Shown here: in pieces, positions 24,866 to 34,463 of the stretch
Position numbering within the stretch: the stretch's first letter is position 1
How the letters are laid out: every line of letters starts with the position of its first letter
Origin: Hyphomicrobiales bacterium
GTDB taxonomy: Bacteria > Pseudomonadota > Alphaproteobacteria > Rhizobiales > Rhizobiaceae
Assembly (NCBI GenBank): GCA_900471485.1
Contig: UCEU01000008.1
Span: forward strand, 165,137 to 229,136
Length of the DNA stretch: 64,000 nucleotides
Reading direction: 5' to 3'
Made by a program: the position numbers and the translations under genes
The notes under the pieces: generated by a model
What the model was told of the DNA's origin: nothing
Seen by the model: only the letters and a program-made list of their open reading frames with translations
Database searches by the model: none

Positions 24866-26578
24866 TTAAGCGATGATCGCCAGCTCGGCGCCAAGAGCGA
24901 CGCTGTCGCCCACCTTGGCACTGAACTTGATCGTGCCGGCCCTGGGCGCGGCAACGCGCGTTTCCATCTTCATGGCCTCGATCACGGCAACGATCTCGCC
25001 CTCGGCAACCGTCGCATTGTCCTCGACCAGCCACTGCCGAAACGTGCCTGGGATGGGCGCGGTAACGGCGCCTTCGCGCTGTTGGGATGCTTGTGGAGCG
25101 GATGCCTGTGGGGAGACCGCGAAGCCGGAAAACAGCGCCGCCGGCAAGCCGATCTCGTGGCGCTTGCCGTCGATCTCGATGAAGCTGCGGATGAGGTTGC
25201 CGTCGGCGGGCTCGATCCTCGGCGATGAGGCGACGCCACGGAATTCGGTCTCGATCCAGTTGGTGAAGACCTTGAAGCCGTCTTCGCCGGTAAAGTCCTT
25301 TTCCTCGAGAACCGCCCGGTGGAACGGCAGCACGGATGCCACGCCCTCGATGCGGAACTCGGCGAGCGCGCGTCGGGCGCGAACAAGCGCCTCTTCGCGG
25401 GTTGCGCCTGTCACGATCAGTTTAGCCATCATGGAATCATAGAGGCCGGGGATCTCCGAGCCGCTTTCGACACCGGTGTCGAGGCGGATGCCTGGACCTG
25501 ATGGTGCGCGGAAGCGGGTGATGAGGCCGGGCGTCGGCAGGAAGCCACGGCCCGGATCTTCGGCATTGATACGAAACTCGAAGGCGTGGCCGCGCGGCTC
25601 GGGCGTTTCCGTCACCGAGAGCGGCTCGCCATCGGCGATCCGCAGCTGTTCGATGACGATATCGATGCCGGTGGTCTCCTCGGTCACGGGATGCTCGACC
25701 TGCAGGCGGGTGTTGACCTCGAGGAAGGAGATCGTGCCGTTCTGCGAAAGCAGGAACTCGACCGTGCCGGCGCCGGTGTAGCCGGCCTTGGCGCAGATTG
25801 CGCGGGCGGCATCATGGATGCGCTGGCGCTGCTCCTCGGTGATGAAGGGAGCAGGCGCCTCTTCGACGAGTTTCTGGTTGCGGCGCTGCAGCGAGCAGTC
25901 GCGGGTGCCGAGCACGACGGTATTGCCGTGGCTGTCGGCGATCACCTGGGCCTCGATGTGGCGCGGTTTTTCGAGAAACTGCTCGGCGTAGCATTCGCCA
26001 CGGCCGAATGCTTCGACGGCCTCGCGAACGGCGGAATCGAAGAGCTCGCCGACTTCGTCGATATGGTGCGCCACCTTCATGCCGCGCCCGCCGCCGCCGA
26101 ATGCGGCCTTGATCGCCAGAGGCAATCCGGCTTCGCGGGCGAAGGCGACTGCCTCGGCGGCAGAGGCCAGCGGGCCGGCGGAGCCCTTTACGAGCGGTGC
26201 GCCGACGCTTTCGGCGATCCGCCGCGCCTCGACCTTGTCGCCGAGCGCCGTGATGACGTCAGGCGCCGGGCCGACCCAGAGCAGGCCGGCATCGATGACG
26301 GCTTGCGCGAACTCCGCGCGTTCGGAAAGAAAGCCATAGCCAGGGTGGACGGCGTCAGCGCCGGCGCGCTTGGCGATCTCGAGGATTTTCTCGATGTTCA
26401 GATAGGTGTCCGCAGGGCGACCGGCACCGAGGCCATAGGCTTCGTCTGCAAGTTCGGCATGCAACGAGCTGGCGTCGGCATCCGAATAGATCGCGACCGA
26501 GGCGACGCCATAGTCGCGGGCGGCGCGGATGATGCGGATGGCGATTTCGCCGCGATTGGCAATGAGCAGCTTCTTCAT
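24866..26578 (-). CDS. Biotin carboxylase fused to biotin carrier domain (pxp operon)
   Basis: 570 residues. Biotin carboxylase domain ~1-450 ([26 protein letters not shown]-grasp loop [28 protein letters not shown]) and a C-terminal biotinyl domain with [14 protein letters not shown]. It is the last gene of an operon with PxpA and the fused PxpB-PxpC protein, overlapping the latter by four bases. Urea carboxylase is built from the same parts (biotin carboxylase, a carboxyltransferase of the KipI-KipA fold, and a biotin domain), so this gene and 26575-28197 together look like a split urea-carboxylase-type enzyme. The carboxylated substrate is unknown; acetyl-CoA carboxylase subunit AccC is the naming alternative but is unlikely in this setting. 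Confidence 0.88.
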   Translation of the reverse strand: MKKLLIANRGEIAIRIIRAARDYGVASVAIYSDADASSLHAELADEAYGLGAGRPADTYLNIEKILEIAKRAGADAVHPGYGFLSERAEFAQAVIDAGLLWVGPAPDVITALGDKVEARRIAESVGAPLVKGSAGPLASAAEAVAFAREAGLPLAIKAAFGGGGRGMKVAHHIDEVGELFDSAVREAVEAFGRGECYAEQFLEKPRHIEAQVIADSHGNTVVLGTRDCSLQRRNQKLVEEAPAPFITEEQRQRIHDAARAICAKAGYTGAGTVEFLLSQNGTISFLEVNTRLQVEHPVTEETTGIDIVIEQLRIADGEPLSVTETPEPRGHAFEFRINAEDPGRGFLPTPGLITRFRAPSGPGIRLDTGVESGSEIPGLYDSMMAKLIVTGATREEALVRARRALAEFRIEGVASVLPFHRAVLEEKDFTGEDGFKVFTNWIETEFRGVASSPRIEPADGNLIRSFIEIDGKRHEIGLPAALFSGFAVSPQASAPQASQQREGAVTAPIPGTFRQWLVEDNATVAEGEIVAVIEAMKMETRVAAPRAGTIKFSAKVGDSVALGAELAIIA

Positions 26579-28197
26579 GAAATCAGTGTCCTGTTCGGCT
26601 CGATGCCGGCGATGACCTCGCGCGGCTCGAAGGCGGAGATCGGATTGAAACGGATGCGGGCGCCGATCGGGATCTGGCCGGCGAGGTCGAGATGGTGGCT
26701 GGCGACGACCCCGATGACCGGATAGCCGCCTGTCAGGGGGTGATCGGCCAGGAAGAGCACGGGCTGGCCGCTATGCGGCACCTGGATCGCGCCAAGTGCC
26801 GTGCCCTCGGAAGGCAGTTCCGCATTGTCCGAACGCTCGATCGCCACCTTGCCGTCAAGGCGCATGCCGACGCGGCTGGATTGAGGCGTCACGTCCCATT
26901 CCTGCGATGTCAGCGTGGCGACGCCCTGTTCGGTGAACCAGTCCGTACGTGGACCAAGCACGACATCGAGCGTCACGACTTCGCCGGCACGCGGCAGGCG
27001 CCGCATCTTGGCGGCGGTCGGCATGACCGCAAGTGATCGCCGCTCGGCCGGAGCCAGTATGTCATCGGCCGCGATCGGCGCCGGGCCGACCTTGGCGAGC
27101 GTGTCTGTCGCCGCCGATCCGAGAACGGGTTGAACCTCGAACCCACCGCGCAGGGCGAGGTAGCTCATCATGCCCTCGGGCGGGATACCCAGAACGAGCT
27201 CGTCGCCGGCATCAAGGGCGATCGGGCTTGCGAGATTAGCGTTGACCTCGCCACCAGCCGCCGTGCGGATCGTCAGCGGGCAGGGAGCGCCGGTTACCGC
27301 GACGGTGACCGGCCGATCGGCCTTGAACGCGAAGCCGCCGAAGAGCACTTCGATCACGGCGGCATCGCGCGGGTTTCCGAGGCGGCGGTTGGCCGCGATC
27401 AGCGCCGTGCGGTCAAGCGCGCCGGATTCCGAGACGCCCTGGCTGGCAAGGCCCGGTCGGCCGAGATCCTGGAAGAGTGCCGGACGATCCGCGCGAGTAA
27501 CCAGCAATCCGGCTTTCTGTACCGGAGCGTCATCGATCGACGGCTTGGGTGAAAAGACCGGGACGACAGCGCCCTTGGCGATGTCGCGAAAACGCACGCG
27601 ATCACCTGGCGCGAGCAGTGCGGCCCGTTCCCGAGTCGTGTCCCACATCGCGAGCGGCGTCTTGCCGAGCAGCTGCCAGCCGCCGGGGCTGTCTGATGGG
27701 TAGATACCGCCGAACTTGCCGGCGATGGCGACCGAGCCGGCGGGGATTTTTGCTCGTGGACTCTTGCGGCGGGGTACGTCGAAACGAGGGTCGTCGCAGG
27801 TCATATAGGCGAAGCCGGGGGCAAAGCCGGTGAAGGCGACTGTGTACGTCGCCTCGGTGTGGCGCTGGGTCACCTCTTCGATCGTGCAGCCGAGCATCTC
27901 GGCGACATCGCCAAGGTCTTCGCCATCATAAGCAACCGGGATCTCGAACAGCTCTCCGCCTCGGGAGGACCGCGTGGAAAGGTCGAGGGCGGCGATCTTT
28001 TCGTAGAGCGCTGTGGCACTCGTCAGCCACGGATCGAAGCGCACCATGACGGTGCGGGCGCCCGGGATGACTTCACGCACGCCTTCGAGCCCTGCCGCCA
28101 AAAGGGCATCGAGCAGGGTCAGGGTTGCGGCTAGATCGTCGAGTTCGACGAGGAAACTGTCGCTGCCTGAGGGCAGGAAACGCAGGCGCTCGCTCAT
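26575..28197 (-). CDS. pxpBC: Fused 5-oxoprolinase subunits B and C (KipI-KipA / AHS1-AHS2 domains)
   Basis: 540 residues. AHS1/KipI domain at ~1-215 ([19 protein letters not shown] ... [62 protein letters not shown]) and AHS2/KipA domain at ~230-530 ([33 protein letters not shown] ... [45 protein letters not shown]). With PxpA these subunits hydrolyse 5-oxoproline to glutamate using ATP; the same folds form the carboxyltransferase of urea carboxylase. Overlaps both neighbours by four bases, implying a fixed stoichiometry. Substrate specificity is inferred. Confidence 0.9.
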   Translation of the reverse strand: MSERLRFLPSGSDSFLVELDDLAATLTLLDALLAAGLEGVREVIPGARTVMVRFDPWLTSATALYEKIAALDLSTRSSRGGELFEIPVAYDGEDLGDVAEMLGCTIEEVTQRHTEATYTVAFTGFAPGFAYMTCDDPRFDVPRRKSPRAKIPAGSVAIAGKFGGIYPSDSPGGWQLLGKTPLAMWDTTRERAALLAPGDRVRFRDIAKGAVVPVFSPKPSIDDAPVQKAGLLVTRADRPALFQDLGRPGLASQGVSESGALDRTALIAANRRLGNPRDAAVIEVLFGGFAFKADRPVTVAVTGAPCPLTIRTAAGGEVNANLASPIALDAGDELVLGIPPEGMMSYLALRGGFEVQPVLGSAATDTLAKVGPAPIAADDILAPAERRSLAVMPTAAKMRRLPRAGEVVTLDVVLGPRTDWFTEQGVATLTSQEWDVTPQSSRVGMRLDGKVAIERSDNAELPSEGTALGAIQVPHSGQPVLFLADHPLTGGYPVIGVVASHHLDLAGQIPIGARIRFNPISAFEPREVIAGIEPNRTLIS

Positions 28198-28964
28198 GAC
28201 GACATATCGACGAAGGACTTGAGCTCGACGCCGCGTGCTTCCAGCGTCTGCCGAAGCGTGCGCGCGATCGCGACGGCAGCCGGCGTGTCGCCGTGAATGC
28301 AGATCGACTGCGCGTCGAGCGCGATCTCGGTTCCGTCGATCGCCACCACGCGCCCATCGTTGACCATGCGCAGCATGCGCTCGGCGACGGCTTGCGGATC
28401 ATGGATCACGGAACCGGCCAGGCGGCGGCTGACGAGGCTGCCGTCGATGTTATAGGCGCGGTCGGCGAAGGCTTCGCAGACGACGGTGATCCCGGCCTCA
28501 CGCGCTTGTTCCACGATCGGCGCGCCGGCCAGCGCCATCAACACGAGGCTCGGATCGACAGCCTTGATGCCTTCGATGACATCGGCGGCCTGGCGGGCGT
28601 CATGGGCGATGGTATTGTAGAGCGCACCATGCGGCTTCACGTAGCGCACTTTCGTTCCCGCCGCCTTCGCCAGCCCCTGCAGGGCGCCGATCTGGTAGAT
28701 CGTATCGCCGACGAGCTCGGCGCTCGAGGGATCCATGTTGCGGCGGCCGAAGCCGACCAGGTCGCGGTAACCGATATGGGCGCCAACGGCGACACCGCGC
28801 CGCGTCGCTTCCTTGAGAACCGTCAGAATACCGGCCGGATCGCCGGCGTGAAAGCCGCAGGCGATGTTGGCGCTGGTCACCGTCGCCAGCATGGCCGCGT
28901 CATCTCCCATCGGCCATGGGCCGAAGCCTTCGCCGAGATCGCTGTTCAGATCGATTGCCGCCAT
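28194..28964 (-). CDS. pxpA: 5-oxoprolinase subunit A (LamB/YcsF family)
   Basis: 256 residues from ATG 28964, which has GGAG at proper distance; an upstream ATG at 28982 adds six residues and lacks a site. Family marks are [67 protein letters not shown] and CIHGDTP. It provides the first subunit of 5-oxoprolinase and opens the operon pxpA-pxpBC-biotin carboxylase. Two palindromes at 28998-29013 and 29023-29035, close to its start, indicate repression by one of the GntR proteins. Confidence 0.9.
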   Translation of the reverse strand: MAAIDLNSDLGEGFGPWPMGDDAAMLATVTSANIACGFHAGDPAGILTVLKEATRRGVAVGAHIGYRDLVGFGRRNMDPSSAELVGDTIYQIGALQGLAKAAGTKVRYVKPHGALYNTIAHDARQAADVIEGIKAVDPSLVLMALAGAPIVEQAREAGITVVCEAFADRAYNIDGSLVSRRLAGSVIHDPQAVAERMLRMVNDGRVVAIDGTEIALDAQSICIHGDTPAAVAIARTLRQTLEARGVELKSFVDMSS

Positions 28965-28997
28965 GGTCCATCTCCATTGCAAGTGCTGTCGTCACGG

Positions 28998-29013
28998 TTT
29001 ATTGTTCAATAAA
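28998..29013. promoter_or_regulatory. Palindrome TTTATTGTTCAATAAA between pxpA and gntR
   Basis: Imperfect 16-base palindrome, 34 bp upstream of the pxpA start. It looks like a relaxed copy of the TTGTTSAACAA operator found 10 bp further on. Confidence 0.6.
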
Positions 29014-29022
29014 CGAATATGG

Positions 29023-29035
29023 ATTGTTGAACAAT
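29023..29035. promoter_or_regulatory. Operator ATTGTTGAACAAT between pxpA and gntR
   Basis: Thirteen-base palindrome with one central base, the best copy of the motif that recurs at 22030 and 22364. Placed between divergent genes, it could control both. Confidence 0.7.
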
Positions 29036-29105
29036 ATGTTTCGAGCGCTTTTTCGAAACGAGCCTTTGGGCCGCGAAATGGTCGCTTCACAAGGTTCGAT
29101 TCGAT

Positions 29106-29822
29106 ATGGCGTCTCGAACGAACGAAAAAAGGGCATCGATGATAGGCGGGGCAATTGCCGAGACCGAGGACCAGCCGCTGACGGAGCAGATTGCCGGCAA
29201 GATCCGCGAGATGCTGATCTCGGGCGAACTTTCGCCCGGCGCCAAGCTCTCCGAGCAGCAGATCGCCGGCCAGTTCGGGATCTCGCGCAACACGCTTCGC
29301 GAGATATTCCGCCTGCTGACAAGCCAGAACCTGCTCGTCCATTTGCCGAACCGCGGTGTCTTCGTCGCGACTCCCGGCGAAGCGGCGGTGGTCGATATCT
29401 ACCGCGTCAGGCATGTGATCCAGAAGGGCGCGGTTCAGGCAGCCGTGCCATCGCACCCCGCCCTGCGCCGCATGAGGGAGCAACTGGCGCAAACGGGGCG
29501 CGCCCGGGAGGCCGGCGACTGGCGGCGGGTCGGGACCATCAACATGGAGTTTCACCGCTCGATGGTGGAGCTGTGCGACAGCGCGAGGCTGAGTGCCTGT
29601 TTCGATCTGGTTCTGGCGGAGTTGCGGCTGGTGTTCGCTCAATTCGAGGATACCGCCCATCTGCACGAGCCTTACATCGCGCTGAACGCCGAGCTTCTCG
29701 CATCCCTGGAAGCGGGCGACATCGATGCCGCGTCGCGACAGCTGGATACCTATCTCCTGCGGTCGGAGAGATCCGTACTGGCGGCGCTGCAGCGCCGCCA
29801 GGTCAGTGGGGTTGGAGGATAA
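29106..29822 (+). CDS. GntR-family (FCD) transcriptional regulator
   Basis: 238 residues. HTH ~25-85 (LTEQIAGKIREMLISGELSPGAKLSEQQIAGQFGISRNTLREIFRLLTSQNLLVHLPNRGVFV) and FCD domain (VVDIYRVRHVIQKGAV ... NMEFHRSMVELCDSARLSACFDL). ATG 29139 with AAGGGC upstream is a credible alternative start giving 227 residues. Divergent from the pxp operon with the operator pair between them, so it is the likely local regulator. It is similar in build to the GntR protein at 21301. Its 3' end overlaps the convergent YeiH-type gene by 20 bases. Confidence 0.88.
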   Translation: MASRTNEKRASMIGGAIAETEDQPLTEQIAGKIREMLISGELSPGAKLSEQQIAGQFGISRNTLREIFRLLTSQNLLVHLPNRGVFVATPGEAAVVDIYRVRHVIQKGAVQAAVPSHPALRRMREQLAQTGRAREAGDWRRVGTINMEFHRSMVELCDSARLSACFDLVLAELRLVFAQFEDTAHLHEPYIALNAELLASLEAGDIDAASRQLDTYLLRSERSVLAALQRRQVSGVGG

Positions 29823-30813
29823 GCAGTCCGCCGACGCTGATCAGGGCGAGCGCGACTATGGACAGGGCGCCCGCAAGAAGCACGCGCCCGCCGGAAGAGA
29901 ATACGGTTCGCATGTTGACCGATAGTCCAAGCGCCGCCATCGAGACGATCGTGAGATAGGTCGAGCCGGCCCTGGCGAGACTGAGCGCCGTCGCCGGGAT
30001 CAGGCCGAAGGACGATAGTGTCATCGTGGCGAAGAAGCCGATGATGAACCACGGCACGAGGTTGACCAGCGACGGCGTTGCGGAGCCCCGGCTTCCTCTG
30101 CGCAGCCTCAGAAGCAGCACGACCGGCCCGAGCATCAGAACCCTCATCAGCTTGACCAGCGTGCCGATCTGCACGCTCGCGGCGCCAATCGGCGCCGTGG
30201 CCGCAAGTACCTGGGGAACGGCGTAAACCGTCATCCCTGCCAATGCGCCATATTGCCATTGGCTGAAATGCGTGGCCGGGAAAAGCGGCGGCAGAACGAG
30301 CACGACGACGATTCCGAGCGCGGCCGTAAAGGCGATCGACGCTGCCACATCGTCCGAACGTGCACCGATCACGGGAGCGGCGGCGACAATCGCCGAGTTT
30401 CCGCAGATAGAGTTGCCGCATGCCACCAGCGTGGCCAGCTGATCGTGAAGGCCGAGCAATCTGCAGATGGAGTAGCTGATGACAAGGGAAAGAAGCACCG
30501 TTCCGGCGACCAGGAGGACGACATCGAGCCCAGCGTCGGAAATGGTTGCGGCACTGACGGATGCGCCAAGCAGAACGATTGCCAGTTCCAGCAGGAACTT
30601 GCTGGAGAAGCTGACGCCGGGCTTCAGCCACGGCCGCAGACCGAATGCGGTGTGGAAAGTCGTGCCGAGAATGATGGCCACGACGAGTCCGTCCAGCAAC
30701 TCATAGCCGATGATGTTCCGCTCGCCCAGAACGACGAGTTGCGCCGCAACCGTAATGGCGGCGGCCGCCAGAAGCCCAGGAAAAATTTCCAAAGATCGAG
30801 AGAACGGCAACAT
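29803..30813 (-). CDS. YeiH/UPF0324-family membrane protein (putative sulfate-type exporter)
   Basis: 336 residues, mostly hydrophobic, with about nine or ten membrane helices (for example GLLAAAAITVAAQLVVLG, FLLELAIVLLGASVSAATI, VVLLVAGTVLLSLVISYSICRLLG). Conserved family segments are present: LLGLHDQLATLVACGNSICGNSAIVAAAPVIGA and GMTVYAVPQVLAA. The family is annotated as putative sulfate exporters, but transport substrates are poorly tested. Neighbouring divergent LysR gene at 30916 mirrors the yeiH-yeiE pair of enteric bacteria. The 3' end overlaps the GntR gene. Confidence 0.85.
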   Translation of the reverse strand: MLPFSRSLEIFPGLLAAAAITVAAQLVVLGERNIIGYELLDGLVVAIILGTTFHTAFGLRPWLKPGVSFSSKFLLELAIVLLGASVSAATISDAGLDVVLLVAGTVLLSLVISYSICRLLGLHDQLATLVACGNSICGNSAIVAAAPVIGARSDDVAASIAFTAALGIVVVLVLPPLFPATHFSQWQYGALAGMTVYAVPQVLAATAPIGAASVQIGTLVKLMRVLMLGPVVLLLRLRRGSRGSATPSLVNLVPWFIIGFFATMTLSSFGLIPATALSLARAGSTYLTIVSMAALGLSVNMRTVFSSGGRVLLAGALSIVALALISVGGLLILQPH

Positions 30814-30915
30814 GAAAACCCCAATACTGAATGTACTGGGAGGCTAATCCTCCGAACTGTTTGCATCCATAGAATAAAAGTGGACATTCTGTTCGTTGTA
30901 TAAGAATGATTTTAG

Positions 30916-31788
30916 ATGACATTCGAACAGCTCTCGATTTTTGTCGCCGTTGCCGAGCGCGAGCACCTCACTCGTACTGCTACGGCACTTCGCCTGACGC
31001 CCTCGGCTGTAAGCGCCTCGATCAAGGCGCTCGAGAGCTTCTATGCGGTTGCCTTGTTCGACCGGGTCGGTCGTGGCATCCAGTTGACCCGGGAGGGAAG
31101 GGTGCTGCTCCGCGAGGCCAAGGAGACACTGGCGCGTGTGAAGGCGACGGAAGCGGTGCTGGCGGAACTCGGCAACCTCAAGACAGGAAGGCTCGACGTC
31201 CATGCGAGCCAGACGATCGCCAACTACTGGCTACCCTCCCGCCTGCTCGGTTTCTCCCGAAACTACCCTGGCGTGGACGTCAACCTGACCATCGGCAACA
31301 CGACCACGGCCGCCGAGGCGGTGTTGTCGGGGGATGCCGAATTAGGTTTCATCGAGGGAATGCTGGACGAGCCGGCGCTCTCCACGTCGATCATTGCCAC
31401 TGATCGCCTCGTCGTCGTTGCCGCGGCAGGCGAGCGCTTTGAAACCGGTGCCGAAGAGATTGGCAATCAGCCGTGGATCATGAGGGAGGCGGGATCGGGC
31501 ACGCGTTCGGTCATCGAACAGGCGCTGGCCGAAATGGGTGTCGATCCGGCCCGATTGCGGATATCACTCGTCCTGCCGTCGAACGAGGCCGTGCTATCCG
31601 CCGTTCGCGGTGGCAACTGCGTCACCGCTCTTTCGGAGGCGATCGTCGCTCCCTTTCTCGAAAACGGCCAGTTGCGCTCGCTTGACGTGGAACTTCCGCC
31701 GCGAAAATTCACGCTGCTTAGACATAAGGAACGTCATCGCACCGCGCCGGCCAGGGAGTTCGAAGCATTTTGCCGGGCGCATGCCTGA
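30916..31788 (+). CDS. LysR-family regulator, YeiE/CysL-like
   Basis: 290 residues, standard length. HTH at ~1-60 (LTRTATALRLTPSAVSASIKALESFYAVALFDRVGRGIQLTREG) and effector domain with GRLDVHASQTIANYWLPSRLLGFSRNYPGVDVNLTIGNT, the pattern of YeiE/CysL/CbbR relatives. It is divergent from the YeiH-type membrane protein with ~100 bp between, so that gene is the probable target. The intergenic stretch contains AT-rich sequence including TACTGAATGTACTGG direct elements but no operator could be assigned. Confidence 0.88.
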   Translation: MTFEQLSIFVAVAEREHLTRTATALRLTPSAVSASIKALESFYAVALFDRVGRGIQLTREGRVLLREAKETLARVKATEAVLAELGNLKTGRLDVHASQTIANYWLPSRLLGFSRNYPGVDVNLTIGNTTTAAEAVLSGDAELGFIEGMLDEPALSTSIIATDRLVVVAAAGERFETGAEEIGNQPWIMREAGSGTRSVIEQALAEMGVDPARLRISLVLPSNEAVLSAVRGGNCVTALSEAIVAPFLENGQLRSLDVELPPRKFTLLRHKERHRTAPAREFEAFCRAHA

Positions 31789-31872
31789 GCAGACCGCGGG
31801 GCGGGCGCAGCCGAGATCTTCGTTCGGTGGCAAGGCAGCTTCTTTCCGCCAAACCGGGCCGGCTGCATCGCA

Positions 31873-32574
31873 TTATTCGAACAGGTCGGGATGATCGGCC
31901 TCGATCTGCGGAAGGTCCGAGAGGATGCCGTTCAGGTGTGCCCGCATGGCACCCACGGCGGCGTCCGCGTCGCGTCCGTCGATGGCGGTGATGATCGCCT
32001 CGTGTTCGGCGATCAGCCGCATCATGGAATCCGGGTGGCGAAGCTGCAGGTTGCAGACGCGGTCCATGTGGGCCTTGATGTCGGAAATGGCGTTCCAGGC
32101 AAGGCCGCAACCGGCGCCTTCAGCGATCGCGATGTGGAACTGCTCGTCCTCGCGCCGGAATGCGTTGTGGTCGTGCGCTTCCATGGCGGCCCGCTGCCTG
32201 CCGATGATCGTATCGATCCGGCGGCGTGTCCAGCTGTCGAAGCTCTCGCTGGCGCGGCGGGCAACGGCCGTCTCCAGCGCCTCGCGCACGAACCGCGCCT
32301 CCATCATCTGCCGCGCCGAGATCCGGACGACGACAGTGCCTCTGTTGGGGCGCACATCGACCAGTCGTGATTTTCCGAGTGCGATCAATGCCTCTCGCAC
32401 GGGCTGGCGCGATACGCCCATGCGGGTCGCGATTTCCTGCTCGGAGAGCCGCGTGCCGGGCGCCAGTTCCAGCCGGATGATCTGCTCGCGCAGGTCGCGT
32501 TCGACCTGCGCCGCAGCGGTTTCGCCGGTCTCAATCTTCAAGGATTCGAGGTTCATGTCTTTCGTCGCCGTCAT
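31873..32574 (-). CDS. GntR-family (FCD) regulator of the uronate operon
   Basis: 233 residues. HTH ~20-85 (VERDLREQIIRLELAPGTRLSEQEIATRMGVSRQPVREALIALGKSRLVDVRPNRGTVV) and FCD domain with metal ligands in EDEQFHIAIAEGAG and HEAII. An internal ATG at 32556 is a second possible start. It is divergent from the aldehyde dehydrogenase gene that opens the unsaturated-uronate operon; known FCD regulators such as ExuR, UxuR and KdgR-like proteins control the same type of genes, so it is probably the repressor of 32696-39205, sensing a uronate intermediate. Confidence 0.87.
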   Translation of the reverse strand: MTATKDMNLESLKIETGETAAAQVERDLREQIIRLELAPGTRLSEQEIATRMGVSRQPVREALIALGKSRLVDVRPNRGTVVVRISARQMMEARFVREALETAVARRASESFDSWTRRRIDTIIGRQRAAMEAHDHNAFRREDEQFHIAIAEGAGCGLAWNAISDIKAHMDRVCNLQLRHPDSMMRLIAEHEAIITAIDGRDADAAVGAMRAHLNGILSDLPQIEADHPDLFE

Positions 32575-32596
32575 GCGTTGACATCCAATTTAAACC

Positions 32597-32614
32597 ACCA
32601 TACAGTACCATACA
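32597..32614. promoter_or_regulatory. Direct repeat ACCATACA-N2-ACCATACA, candidate GntR site
   Basis: Two exact 8-bp copies spaced ten bases apart (one helical turn) between the divergent GntR gene and the uronate operon. The position suits an operator, but the site is not the usual palindrome, so confidence is modest. Confidence 0.4.
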
Positions 32615-32695
32615 ATTCAAACGCAACATAAATCCGGTGGTCTGAAACCGGGTAAAAAGGGAGGGCCGGCACGATGTGTCGGCTTTAAGGGAAAC

Positions 32696-34210
32696 GTGCT
32701 GTCCAATTTCATTGCGCCTGATTCCAATGATCCGCGGCTAAACATTAAATCCCGCTACCAGATGCTTGTCGATGGCAAGTCGGTGGATGCCGCATCCGGC
32801 CGCACGATTGACCGTGTCAGCCCCGGTCACGCGGGCGTCGTGGTCGGCACCTGGCCGGAAGCTTCGGCAGATGATGTGCGTTTGGCGGTTGCCGCCGCCC
32901 GCCGCGCCTTCGACACCGGCCCGTGGCCGCGTATGTCGGGCGCGGAGCGCTCGCGCCTGATGTTCAAGGTGGCGGACCTGATCCTCAAGCATCAGGAAGA
33001 ACTTGCGCTGGCGGAAAGCCTCGAAGTCGGCAAGCCGATTGCCCAGGCGCGCGGCGAGATCGGCTTCTGCGCCGACCTCTGGTCCTACGCCGCCGGCCAG
33101 GCGCGTGCGCTGGAAGGACAGGCGCACAACAATATCGGCGACGATCGGTTGGGTCTGGTGCTGCGCGAAGCCGTCGGTGTCGTCGGCATCATCACGCCCT
33201 GGAATTTCCCCTTCATCATCGCCTCCGAGCGCGTGCCGTGGGCGATCGGCGCCGGCTGCACCGTCGTCCTCAAGCCGTCGGAATTCACCTCCGGCACGTC
33301 GATCCGCATGGCGGAACTGGCGCGGGAGGCCGGCATTCCCGATGGCGTCTTCAACGTCGTCACCGGCTACGGCGATCCGGCCGGCCAGGTGCTCGCCGAA
33401 GACCCCGGCGTCGACATGGTCGCCTTCACCGGTTCGGTGCGCGTTGGCACCAAGCTTGGCGAGATCGCCGCGCGCAGCGTCAAGCGCGTCGGGCTGGAGC
33501 TCGGCGGCAAGGGGCCGCAGATCGTCTTCGCCGATGCGGACCTCGAGGCTGCCGCCGATGGCATCGCCTACGGCGTCTATCACAATGGTGGTCAGTGCTG
33601 CATATCCGGCAGCCGGCTGCTGGTTCAGGAAGGCATTCGCGACGCATTGATGGAGCGCCTGCTCGACATCTCGCGCAAGGTGACCTTCGGCGATCCGCTG
33701 AACGACCGCACCAAGATCGGCGCGATGATTTCGGAAGCCCATGTCGGCAAGGTCCATTCCTATGTTGAAGCCGGTATCGCATCCGGCGCCGAACTGCTGC
33801 TCGGCGGCGAGCGCGTCGGCAAGGACAAGGGCATCTACTACGCCCCCACCGTCTTTGCCGGCGTGAAGCCCGAGATGTCGATCGCCCGCGAGGAGATCTT
33901 CGGGCCGGTGCTCTCGACCTTGAGCTTCAAGACCGCGGACGAGGCCGTGGCGCTCGCCAATGCCAGCGAGTTCGGCCTGTCCGCCTCGGTCTGGTCCACC
34001 AATCTCGAAAACGCCATGCAGAGCATCCGCCGCATTCGCGCCGGCCGCTGCTGGATCAACAGCGTCATTGACGGCACGCCGGAACTGCCGATCGGCGGCT
34101 ACAAGAAAAGCGGCCTCGGCCGCGAACTCGGCCGCTACGGCTTTGATGAATATTCCCAGTTCAAGGGCGTGCACGTGACGTTCGGGCGACCGGCGCCGTG
34201 GTTCGGCTAA
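32696..34210 (+). CDS. NAD(P)-dependent aldehyde dehydrogenase
   Basis: 504 residues from GTG 32696 with AAGGGA upstream. Landmarks: VVGIITPWNFPFIIASERVPWAIGAGCTVVLKPSEFT, catalytic Glu in GLELGGKGPQIVF, catalytic Cys in YHNGGQCCISGSRL, EEIFGPVLS and GYKKSGLGRELGRYG. It is the first gene of the uronate operon. A likely task is oxidation of an aldehyde formed in uronate or related sugar breakdown; alpha-ketoglutarate semialdehyde dehydrogenase, found in oxidative uronate pathways, is one candidate but is not proved by sequence. Confidence 0.88.
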   Translation: MLSNFIAPDSNDPRLNIKSRYQMLVDGKSVDAASGRTIDRVSPGHAGVVVGTWPEASADDVRLAVAAARRAFDTGPWPRMSGAERSRLMFKVADLILKHQEELALAESLEVGKPIAQARGEIGFCADLWSYAAGQARALEGQAHNNIGDDRLGLVLREAVGVVGIITPWNFPFIIASERVPWAIGAGCTVVLKPSEFTSGTSIRMAELAREAGIPDGVFNVVTGYGDPAGQVLAEDPGVDMVAFTGSVRVGTKLGEIAARSVKRVGLELGGKGPQIVFADADLEAAADGIAYGVYHNGGQCCISGSRLLVQEGIRDALMERLLDISRKVTFGDPLNDRTKIGAMISEAHVGKVHSYVEAGIASGAELLLGGERVGKDKGIYYAPTVFAGVKPEMSIAREEIFGPVLSTLSFKTADEAVALANASEFGLSASVWSTNLENAMQSIRRIRAGRCWINSVIDGTPELPIGGYKKSGLGRELGRYGFDEYSQFKGVHVTFGRPAPWFG

Positions 34211-34313
34211 AGCATGTCTCCCGAAAGTGGTCACCGGTTTCGGGATAAAGACATGCGACGAAACAAGAAGCTGAAGCGCATGAGCGAATCTGAAAGATCG
34301 CGACGCGCTTCAG
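34211..34313. repeat. RIME-like rhizobial intergenic palindromic element
   Basis: First hairpin with arms 34212-34226 (GCATGTCTCCCGAAA) and 34238-34256, then a second stem CTGAAGCGC (34271-34279)/GCGCTTCAG (34305-34313), starting one base after the aldehyde dehydrogenase stop. The element matches the dispersed GCATGTC...GACATGC palindromic family common in Rhizobiaceae genomes. It fills about half of the 253-bp gap before the binding-protein gene; the remainder shows only a ribosome site. Confidence 0.75.
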
Positions 34314-34463
34314 GGAAATAAAGGGATAGGGCGTTTCCGCTTTTGGGAGAAGGCGGGACGTCTGGGAGGAAAATCTCGGCCGGCGTGATCTTTGGTCGGA
34401 GCCCGCCAGCCGAGACTTGGGTCTTTCGACCCACATTGCACATCCATAAGGGAGGATACGCAA

